A stretch of 64,000 nucleotides of DNA. Origin: Trichoplax adhaerens. Its lineage: Eukaryota; Placozoa; Uniplacotomia; Trichoplacea; Trichoplacidae. Each line of letters starts with the position of its first letter. Positions within the stretch are counted from its first letter, which is position 1. Below the pieces are notes generated by a model. It saw only the letters and a list, made by a program, of their open reading frames with translations. It was not told the DNA's origin and ran no database searches. Positions 54,738-64,000 of the stretch are shown here, piece by piece. The stretch is taken from positions 591,922-655,921 of the forward strand of contig NW_002060966.1 of the NCBI RefSeq assembly GCF_000150275.1, given 5' to 3'. Both the position numbers and the translations under genes were made by a program.

Positions 54738-57700
54738 CTTTATCGAGAAGTATTACAGAAGACCGGTAAGATTAATGTTATACGTGCCCTATGAGAATTT
54801 AGCTAGTAACTTTAGCTTGCAGCTCAACTACAAAAATGTAACTATTGCAAATCATAATTTTTTAAGACTTGGAGAAAGAAGGTGACAGTACCAGCTAGTT
54901 CGCTCAAAAAAGCGTGAATAAACGTCATTATACACTGATAAAATAATTCCTTATAACAACTACCATAACGATCTAAAACAAAAACACAAAGCTCTTATCT
55001 TGATTTAGTCTATAACTATCGCAGTCACTAATCTAAAACTATCACATATAGAATTATGAAAATAAAGGCAATGTACTATCTAAACTGAAAAATTAATATC
55101 GTAAAGTTCTGAATGAATCTCAATAAGATGCATACTTAATTTCCGTTGTAATTCATCATATTAGACATGGAATAATAACAGAAATTAAACTCATTTTTCT
55201 AGCACTAAAACGCATCCTAACTTTTACGGACTGCGATCAAAACGTTTACGGTAACTTCACTAACCATTCAAGGAATTTGATTGTCCACGAGCCACCTTGG
55301 AATCCTCTGATAAAAGAGGAGACTGATTTCGCTTCCTTTTAGTACTACAGAATGATGATGCTGATTCTAAATTTTCGCCACTATTTTTTTCCAAAGAGCT
55401 ATCAGGGATAGATTCGTAGTCAGACTGATTTTCGTCTTCTCCTGTAATTCAAGTACATTTAGACATTATTATATTAATATTATCCCCTTAATTATTAAAT
55501 AAAATTAAAGACGAAAGAATAGTTGAAACGGACATAAGTCTTTAAAAGCAAATAATAAATAGTTTTTGTTATGGAGTTAGACTCATACGAATATACGAGA
55601 CTATCTGACTTTCACTTTCATATATTGGCTATCTAGCAATTGGGCGTTGATTATATTTCATTTTGCATCACAGTAATCTACCTGTAATACTTCTGTAAAT
55701 TATTAAAAGCTAATTCTTATCATGTAGAGTATCGACAATAATCTCACCTTCACATGATATCGATTTGTCATCAAAATCATTCGCTTCGTTTGGTAGGGCT
55801 ACTTCTATAATGTTTTCAGTAAATATTTAATGCATAAATGAAATAGTCAGCTATCATTTTAATGACATACGGAGTATTAGGTAATCGTGCTTTTATAAAG
55901 AAAAAAGTTAAGAGATTGAAAAATGTACTAGAAAATAGCTAGAAATTTTTTTCAATTTTGTCAAAACTAAAGTAACTCTTTGACATTCGCATATATGTAA
56001 ATTTGCAATAACTGGTGAGAGTTGTTGCGTATAAGTAAAATGAAAATAATTGTAACTGATGAGAGTTATGATATACGAGTAAATTTATAAAACTCATAAC
56101 TGATGACAGTTATCATGTATGAGTAAATCTGCAACAATCATATCAGATGAGATTTATGATACTATCTCATAATACTCTATATCTGATTGCATGATATCAA
56201 GAAATAAGCAATATTAATTTCATTATTTCCAACAATTAATTACTGCTGAAAGACTGTGGGTATGTAACTCGAATTCTAAGCTCAAAATAGTACCTGGTTT
56301 GCATTCGTATAATTTCCAGTCTTTTATCACGTTCGCCGAGAAAAACAAACCGCATGTCGAACATTTAATCATACCATTTTTTATTAGCTTCGGAATGAGA
56401 ATTAGTCTTTCGCATTCTTGACATTCAATATAAAAATGACACTGAATGTCCTCCCGAGATAAAGTTTGACTTTTGACTACTTTAAGTAATTCATTTTTGA
56501 ACTTAATATGGGGCTGATCATTCGCTATTGAATCTGTTGCTCTTTTTTTAATTAGTTCGTTTACTTCGTCATTATTATTGACAACCTGATAAGAGTATTG
56601 CAAACAAATATGCGTACAACTTTTTTTTATTCTTACGATGTAATTATTATGACTTGGGAAGTATTCGGCACATTGCCTATATAATTTGACTATCCAGCCT
56701 TCTTGACTTGATGATAGAAAGTTATAAAAGATCTTACCGGTGATATAAGAAAATTTTTCCGGGTTAAAGCCTAAATAGAGACAGCTAGAATGATAGAATG
56801 TACTTAAATTACGGTTTAATTTCGTTTCGCATGGCGTCAATGAATATGGAAAGAAGTAATCCATTTGTGTATTAAGATTGTCTTGCATCGTCTCCGACTT
56901 TCCTAGAAATCGATAGATGAGGCCATAATATTCCATAATTAGCACGATTTTTTCTACATCAGTGTCATCTAAGCAATATCCATTTAATATTGCTTTGATT
57001 CCATTCTTTGGTACTACGCCTGTCTTTTTAGCGTGTTCGTAGTATTTTCTTTTTCTACCAGACATCGGAAGCTTGCTACTTTCATCTCCAATTTTAAAAA
57101 CCTCATTTATGATCGTAATGAGCCACAAAATGTTAATAACTAAGATGTCAACTTTTTCACCTGCTTGATAAAGCAGAACATCACCAATGTCCTGTAAATA
57201 TTCGAATATATTTAAAACCGATATTTCTCCGTCTTCAGTATCGATAGAATCTTGTATTTCTTTCAACGCTATCATTTGTTTACCTCTCCTTTTTATCGCA
57301 TTTAATGTCTCATCTCTATCATCTATTGAATTTGGCATATGAAGCTTTGTAGCTATGCCAGAGTCGATCCATTCAATAAATGTACTTCCTTTCAATTTTA
57401 TGGAAGGTACAGCCTTGGCAATGTTACAAATTAGTTTTTGGAAGTCTCTACAACTCTGACTTTCTCGTATTTTATAACTTTTACCATCTTTATCTAGTTC
57501 ATAATCAATTATAATCTTAGGAGTGCAAAAATTTTCTGAACATGAAGGTACTTTGGCAATTAGCGCTGCCATTAAAGAATCAAATCGTGAAAATGACTCT
57601 TCTTCGCTCAAGTTAGAGTCATAATTGATAGGAATTAATATAACTAACGGCGAGCAGAATTCTTCAGGAACTCCATTGATATCGACGATAAAGCGCTCCC

Positions 57701-60700
57701 TTTGACCGGTTAGATTAATAGTATTAATTATCCACTCGCACAATACGGCGACATCTTCATGGTGGCTATCATCTTGCTTATATAGTGAATTTTTCAAATG
57801 CTTTAGCATTAACATCAAATGTAGATATATAAATATGAGACTGAAAATTGTAAAGCTGATAATGTCCTGGATTGTTACAATTCCAAATTTTTGCGTAAAA
57901 TTTATCGCTGCAAGCATTATTTAGCCCATTAGAATACGAATTTCTGTCCTTTATAGATTGCTGAAGGAAAGTATGACAATTAGGACTAGATAACATACGA
58001 TGCTGATACTGTTCGTTATCTACATTTTCTATATTCTTTTGAAGATTTCTTGTGGTTGATGGGATATTACTATTAGAGAATGATAAAGATCTGATCATAT
58101 TGCTCATAGATTTATTTCGACTAATTATTTCATCGATATCGATAACGGTGGATATAGGAATCATGCATCGATCATGATGTTGCTTAGTTAATAGTTCGAA
58201 AATGGCTGATTTACCAACACCATTACTTCCAATTAATATTGTGTTAATAAAATGAAAACTGCACTCTGTGCTAAAGGCCCCATTTTCACTAGAGTGTGGA
58301 ACTTCTTGTATCTGTAGGTCTAATTACAAATTATGAAATTTTAATATGAATGAATAAACACAAAGAAGACTCCAAGTACTGACGTAGCTATAATTTAATG
58401 CCTCTGTGATGTAATTAAGAGTAAATTGTTGAGTTATTATTTAATCTACATAAAAGTCAAATTCACTCTGTATGCGGTTTCATAGCAAGAAGTTTAAAGT
58501 TAAAACAAGTTGATCCAAATCATATAAATTAAGGATCTAAAACGCCGTTATTACTAATTACGAGTACAATATTAATGAAGGTTGAGAACTTACTGCATGT
58601 CAAACCTTTGCAAAATGAAACATTTACACCAGCAAAATTAAATATTTCAAGTTATAACTAAAAATTGTGACTCTTCAGCTGACATCACAACAAGCGTTAT
58701 TTCTTAAATTAGATATTAATCTATCAGAGGCCAGAATTTTTCAAATAGTGATCCACTTCTCCATATTACTTTTATGGGCAATGTTAATACGTACCGTAGC
58801 TATCAAATAAATTACGTTATATTTCCTGCGCTAAAAATATGATACTAAAGTGTAGAGATAACTCTAACACAGGCAAAGCACAGACTCGGCGATATACGAC
58901 TCGTATGTAATTAAATGCTCATAAGGCTAATGAGACCTTGAAATCGTAGTATATCCTGGAGAACTCTAACAATAATCATCATTGCTGCTGAATGTCTCCT
59001 GGTCTTTCTCTCTCACCCAGTTACAGTGTATTATTTTTACCTTTTACAAAGAATTTTTTAACAAAGTAACGTACCTGAAATGGTTTCTATCGATGAAGAA
59101 CGGTTAAAGCTGACTTGATCGTTTTCTTGGCCGGCTAATTCTACTACATCAGTATCTACAAATTGATTTTACTTTAAAGTTAACTTTAAATTTGCTATTG
59201 ATTGATACGTCAAAAAAGGCTCACAGCATTGAAAATATTTTGAAATCATAAAATTTAGTATAAACGTTATTAATAAGCTAGGATAGCTGCTGCCGAAGAA
59301 TAGCACCTACCAATGGATGATGAACGAATGCTTTTTCCGTCTAGAATATTTTCCTCTTGAGTTTTAATTATATTAATTGAGAATACATCAGAAATATTAT
59401 GAAAATCGTAATATTTCCACATTCCTTAAGTAATTTGCTGTACATTAGTAATAAAACCAGCTATTTCTACCATTCTTTCACATTTACGAAATAATATCTT
59501 CCTACAGGGCTGTTCCTTATTCTATACTAGTACTAGTATTAGTATTACCACCACTAGCTACAATATAAGCGATAAGCACACACATATCGGTACTAACTAT
59601 ATCATGATAATTAGAACATTCAGAATTACAACATGCTCCAAATTTTAATTTAGCTGCATGTTCATACGTATATACTAGCCTTGGTCATCAAACTGTCATC
59701 AAAGTTCATTCATTAATAATTTGGATCAATTTTACAATTTTTACTACATGTTTTTTCGAAACTTACCTGCAATCACTGTATTTGTTAAAGGTCTTTCATT
59801 TGTTGATTTTTTACCCTTTACTATGAATTTGACAGTTAAAAAACGAATATTAATAAATTTTTACCTACATAGCATTACCCTTATTGACTGCTAACATATA
59901 TTTGGTTGACGTATGATGTACATTACTAGATTGATCACCTCTTGTGGTAGTTGCTTGGGTTAATATACAATCTAAAAATTAAAAAAAATATTTGAATTCT
60001 TACGTAGTAATTTATAATAACTTATTATCGAGTGCAGGTTACAGATTCATACTCGCCATTTTGTGGGGTCATGATACTTAGCATAACCGCTTCAACTGAT
60101 TTCGTAAAATATTGTAACTATTATTTAGACTACTTGCAACAAATATGAACGACTTACCATGAGATAAATTTAAACTTTCATCGTCATTAAAGTCAAACCC
60201 TTGAGCATTATTAACAAGATAAATTTAAAATCAGTCCTGAGCTGTCTCCTATAATCATGAGTTCAAGCTATAACTTTAGACTTTTGTAGATCTTAAATAA
60301 TGTACTGTGGCTTAGAGATTCACGGACTATAAGCTCATGTGTGTACGTCGTAGCTACCGTGGCTATTTCGATAGCCAGTTAATTTCAATAGGGTAGTTCA
60401 TCTAAAAAATAGTAGCCATATTTACTACAAGTTCATTTTCCGCCGTATTATTGATAATTAACTTATTAATCCAAGAAATTACGAAACGGTACTTAATATT
60501 AACAAGTAACCGTAAAAAATTGACTATTGATCCATGCTTCTTGTAATTTATCAGATATAGATTGTGTAAATTGCAAAACTTCACCCTGAGCTACAAAAAG
60601 ATGTATCAGGTAATATAGTACATAGGGTATTAAGACTTGCAACTATAAAATGATTATGTTATAGATAGATATACATTCATAGAATACGAGTACCGGGATA

Positions 60701-63240
60701 ATGCTTTGATAAATCGGCGGCCTCGCTATTAGGGTTACTATTTATATCTTGTTTCTTCCGTATTGAGATAACAGTTTTAGAAGTTGCCTTGTTATTGCTG
60801 GACTTAATTCTCTCATTTCTTTGAATATTTGTATCGTTTTTACGTTTCTTTTTTGAATCTCTGCTGATTGGCGTTGAAGTATCTACGAGTAAAATATATT
60901 CACTTTCAAATTAATTTATCCAATTTTAAATTGTGCATGTATTTAGCATTTTGTTAAGGCACTACTGTTAATTAACTGAACTTGTATATCTAGTATTTAA
61001 CGTTAAAAGTTATTAGGCTGATTTACATTTTTACATGGATATACATAATTTACATTTATGGTATACATTCATGAAAAATATTCGTTGAATGAGCTTACCG
61101 GAATACAATTCTGATGCATCAGCATGGCTTTTATAATTATTGAACTTGAGTCTTTTATTTCTCTGAATTTTTGTGTCTTTTTGGGATTTCCTTTTTGAAC
61201 CTCTGCTGGTATGTTCTGAAGTATCTACAACACGTAAACGAATAGGCAAACTTTTTTAATCATATTCATTGTAATTACTTTTTACAATGAACAATTTAAT
61301 CATAATTAAGTATTTTTTTTACATTAAGCACGATTTTAAGTAAATGTGATAGCTAATCATAATATTAATCGCTTTAAATTTATGTTAATTATCAGCAATT
61401 TATCTAGCCTAAATTAAATACTTGCATGTATTGTAGTGCTAAAGTTCAGTGCTGCTAATCAACTGAAGTTATAAAATCTAGTGTTTGATAATTGCTATAA
61501 GTCACTACGTTGATTTATTTAATGCAACTATGTAGTACCTGATCGATATCGTGTGTTATCAACCAGGATGCCAACATCTCTATTTTCATCATCAATCGTA
61601 TTACTGTTGGAAATTTTATCCTTGATATCAGTTAGCCCATCAATTTTTTTCTTCAACCATTGAAAATCTTCTGTATTATGTTCGTCAGAGTTCTTTTGGT
61701 TCTGGGAAGGGTTTTTGTTACTATTTAATGAATTTGAATCGTCTGAGAGTATTTTATATATGTTACGAAGTTTACAACTAATCACATCCAATTCTTGCAA
61801 TAACTTGCGTTTTTTAAAGCATGTTAAGGGAGCTCTATCTAAAGTCGAGTTCTTAACAAAGCAGTCCATATATTTTTCCCACCATATTTCACTAAAATAT
61901 GATTTCACAAAATCGATATTTTCCTTAGCACAGATTTTTTCCCGAAATATTAAACTGTTCTTATACTTTTTTTTGGAGGCTATTAATTCTTTTCTAAGCT
62001 GCGTTGTTTCTGCAATGCCATCCTTAGCATCGGCTATCAATAGACGCCGTGGTCCCGATATTTCGTCTTGAATATTTAAACATTGTTTAAAGTTATCCAT
62101 GGCAAGTTTAAACTTCTCTTTTTCTAAATTTGCTTTTCCGATCTTGTAATAAGCTTTACATAATTCAAATTTATCACCATTTTTACGCTTGGCAAATTTA
62201 ACAGCTAAATGATAATAACGTCCTGACGCCCTAAAACGATCATATTTGCCTTCTTTGTCTTTTCCAACCTTAGGTTTGACTATTCGGTAGCAAATGTCAC
62301 CTAACATGTTATTAATTCTGGCTATATATCCGTGATCTTCGCATTTTGTTTTTTTCTTGATTTTTTGTAAAATAATATATTGCTTTTTGGCATCGTCTAA
62401 TTGATCAGAAGCAAAGAAAGCATAGCCCAAAGATTCTCTTGAGTTCACAATATGCCAACTGTTTTTCTTAAAAGCTCTCTCTTTAATTTTGTGAGACTTT
62501 TTCAAGCTCTTTGTGGCTAAACGAAAACTCCCCTGCAAAGATAAAATATAACCAATAGTATCGTAAAGCAAAGCCATTTCGACGGACTTTTTCACTTTCG
62601 TTGATAAAGAATTTTCCAGTTTATTGACTAGGGACTCTAAATAACTTCCATTTTGAAGTTGTTGAAGATCAAACGTGTTTAGAGGGGAGGAATTTTGAGT
62701 AATTTCCGTCAAGCTATTTTGCATGTTTCCTATTTGTTGATTTAACGACTCCAAATAAGCAGATAGAGCATCTTCATATTTAAATTGCAATGTATAAACG
62801 TTAGCAATGCCATTCTTAAGGAGAGTTAATAAATTATGTGGCTGGTCACAATCTAAATGTTCAATCGCATCTTTAAATTCTCTTATAGCTTCATTATGCT
62901 GTTCCTTTTTTAAGAAAACATTACCCATTATATAAGAGGATTCAGCACGTAGAGACCGCGAAAGATTGGTATTTGGAGGCAATATATCTCTCAAATCTTT
63001 GAAAAGGTTTATGACTTCATGAAGTTTATGCAGCTGAAATTTAGACTTCATTAAACCAATTAGACTTCTGTATGTAAGAGTCATGAATTTGTCAATATTC
63101 CTAACTTCCAATCTACCCTTGATACACTCGCCTACATCATCATAATTCTTTATGGCATGATCATAGCTTCCATTGTCATAGAATTTGTCTCCTTCGTCAA
63201 GTTTTTTTATCAATTCTTCGTGTAGTAAATTATCCGCCAT
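54412..63240 (-). CDS. TPR-Roc-COR-CARD multidomain protein (ROCO family)
   Basis: Exons from 5': 61539-63240, 61099-61224, 60694-60882, 60158-60199, 59879-59971, 59767-59820, 59311-59340, 59075-59155, 57814-58319, 56294-57776, 55748-55804, 55265-55441, 54412-54737; about 1621 aa. The start at 63240 has a better Kozak context (AAAATGG) than the Met 7 codons upstream. Order: TPR repeats (1-440), repetitive Ser/Lys-rich linker (568-772), Roc GTPase with P-loop GSNGVGKS (803-810), COR, a Cys4 motif (1393, 1396, 1413, 1416), a basic linker (TKRKRNQ), and a C-terminal CARD (within 1514-1621). ROCO proteins couple nucleotide binding to signalling. A CARD recruits caspases or kinases through homotypic contacts. 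An immune or death-signalling receptor is inferred. Between 57814 and 57776 the frame shifts; a 37-nt GT-AG intron or a frameshift is needed. If the donor at 56293 is not used, the protein stops at 56223 without a CARD. Confidence 0.8.
55990..56175. repeat. 44-bp tandem array in an intron of the ROCO-CARD gene
   Basis: ACTGRTGAGAGTT-type cores at 56011, 56055, 56099 and 56142 (spacing 44, 44, 43), each preceded by AGTAAATYTGCAA-like sequence. It lies just 3' of the Roc-COR exon, before the short linker exon at 55748-55804. Confidence 0.75.
56294..58319 (-). other. Roc-COR region of the ROCO-CARD gene
   Basis: Walker A is LIGSNGVGKS. A Roc-like strand KIWNCNNPGHYQLYNFQSHI replaces the usual WDFAGQE..Y, and LVILIPINYD sits where the G4 motif belongs. 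COR is recognised by IFEYLQDIGDVLLYQ followed by ILWLITIINEVF. The C-terminal Cys4 pair is CQEC...CSTC. COR domains mediate dimerisation and set Roc activity. Confidence 0.75.
57777..57813 (-). other. 37-nt mini-intron or frameshift site
   Basis: The upstream frame ends with a TAA inside this segment, and the downstream frame is shifted by one. The segment starts GTTAATGC and ends TATATAAG on the minus strand. Removing it restores one frame (YISTFD joined to QDDSHHED). It is shorter than every other intron in the window. Confidence 0.5.
59075..61224 (-). other. Seven symmetric phase-1 linker exons
   Basis: Exons of 126, 189, 42, 93, 54, 30 and 81 nt. Each starts by completing a split codon (2 nt) and ends after 1 nt. 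The first two are homologous: DTSEHTSRGSKRKSQKDTK against DTSTPISRDSKKKRKNDTN, both followed by IQRN. Products are Ser, Thr, Asn and Lys rich with nuclear-localisation-like basic runs, so probably disordered. Any exon can be skipped or duplicated without changing frame. Confidence 0.65.
61539..63240 (-). other. TPR exon of the ROCO-CARD gene
   Basis: 567 codons, nearly all helical. TPR-like units include LDEGDKFYDNGSYDHAIKNY, ALLYDTIGYILSLQGSFRLA and LCKAYYKIGKANLEKEKFKL. It ends with an Asn/Ser-rich tail (NSNKNPSQNQKNS) and a GVD-type helix before a phase-1 donor. TPR arrays usually bind protein partners and would act as the sensor or scaffold part. Confidence 0.8.
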
Positions 63241-64000
63241 TTTGGCTGTTTTATCTTGCATAAATTAAAACAATTTCTTAATTTAGCAAGAAGAATATGC
63301 GATAGTACTGTATGTATGATAGGATTCCTTACCAAACATACTAAATCATTCAATCATAATTTAGTCCTAGCACCCCCCCCCCTTTCAATTTGGCTGTATA
63401 CGCTAAGAGCAATGTAGACATACTCGCTACAGGATAACGGAAATCAATTTTTTCCTTTAACTATAAGCATGCTTCCCGCCTTTTATTTATTTAATTAATT
63501 AATAACGGAAGAGCCCACAACAGCACAATCTACGCGTGCGTCACCCTTTTGTGTTAAGGTTTGGATCGAAATTGAACTTTGTATTGTAGCAATGTAATTT
63601 TCTAACTCAATTTTAACTCTCAATTCACTTTTTTAATGATTTTGATTGCAATATTTCAATTCTAATTCATCTAAGGCATCGATTGATAGCGAATTGATAT
63701 CTCATCAAGTTGAAAAGTTAGGTTTTGATATCTTATTTTCAAATGCCAGGAAATACAGTACTGTACTTTCAGTATTCACATTACAGTGGAATACTGTATA
63801 CCGTACGCTACAATATACTGTACTGTACTGTACTGTACTCAGTGTACAGTACTGTACTGTATATCGTCAAACAAGAAACCTTGTCAGATGGACGGACGTT
63901 TCTTACCAACTGAGGCCATCTAGAGCGATAAATGTCTACTTACAAAGTTGCAGTAGTATGGATATTCTGTGCCTGTCCTTTAAATCACGGCACTAATTGA
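63241..64000. other. Upstream region of the ROCO-CARD gene
   Basis: Putative promoter side of the minus-strand gene. It contains a C-tract near 63371 and an ACTGT-type microsatellite at about 63816-63862 that ends in a GTACAGTACTGTAC palindrome. Open frames on the plus strand here run through the microsatellite and are not credible genes. Confidence 0.5.
63816..63862. repeat. ACTGT pentanucleotide microsatellite with palindrome
   Basis: TACTG units repeated head to tail, then an inverted GTGTACAGTACTGTACTGT segment. The palindrome GTACAGTACTGTAC is perfect over 14 bp. Confidence 0.8.

Noticed and set aside
60402-60584. 60-codon minus-strand frame between linker exons
   Set aside because: Lacks flanking phase-1 splice sites and is hydrophobic and AT-driven; treated as intron.
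61715-62071. 118-codon open frame on the plus strand
   Set aside because: Exact shadow of the TPR exon on the other strand.
63646-63996. 116-codon plus-strand frame
   Set aside because: Runs through the ACTGT microsatellite; no homology or start context.

Overview
The window looks like nuclear DNA of an early-branching animal. It is AT-rich, its genes are split by many GT-AG introns of roughly 50-1800 bp, and the families present (TRPA-like channels, CDK8/19, cathepsin D-like proteases, a ROCO protein with a CARD) are metazoan. A placozoan is my best guess, by inference only. No bacterial operons, tRNA, rRNA or CRISPR were seen. Exon models were built by hand from splice sites, intron phase and paralogue comparison. 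Every multi-exon model except the truncated CDK8 end adds up to a whole number of codons.

Layout. 1-295 (+): 3' end of a CDK8/CDK19 kinase gene. 2652-27408 (-): a cluster of TRPA-like ankyrin/ion-channel genes. Two full-length paralogues have 21 exons each and near-identical exon lengths. Between them lies a decayed remnant of a third copy (16420-17043) that runs straight into a 50-N assembly gap. The second gene (18885-27408) is intact. The first (2652-11659) has an in-frame TAA just before the first membrane segment and a changed pore motif. 27409-34801: about 7 kb without a recognisable gene, rich in ACTGTA words. 34802-35509 (-): an intronless enoyl-CoA isomerase-like gene ending in the peroxisomal signal SKL. 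36060-37910 (+): a three-exon DsbA/FrnE-like thioredoxin-fold gene. 40106-44911 (-) and 46772-50754 (+): a divergent pair of cathepsin D-like genes. The plus copy has both catalytic Asp residues; the minus copy has Ser and Glu there and is a predicted pseudoprotease. 54412-63240 (-): a 13-exon gene (if a 37-nt intron is real) encoding TPR repeats, a repetitive basic linker, a Roc-COR module, a four-Cys motif and a C-terminal CARD.

The most novel item is the TPR-Roc-COR-CARD gene. It looks like an innate-immune or death-signalling receptor built by exon shuffling, since all of its introns except the putative 37-nt one are phase 1. The TRPA cluster shows sensory-channel duplication and decay side by side. 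The protease pair shows one active and one dead paralogue around a shared 1.9 kb upstream region. There is no sign that the different gene groups act in one pathway.
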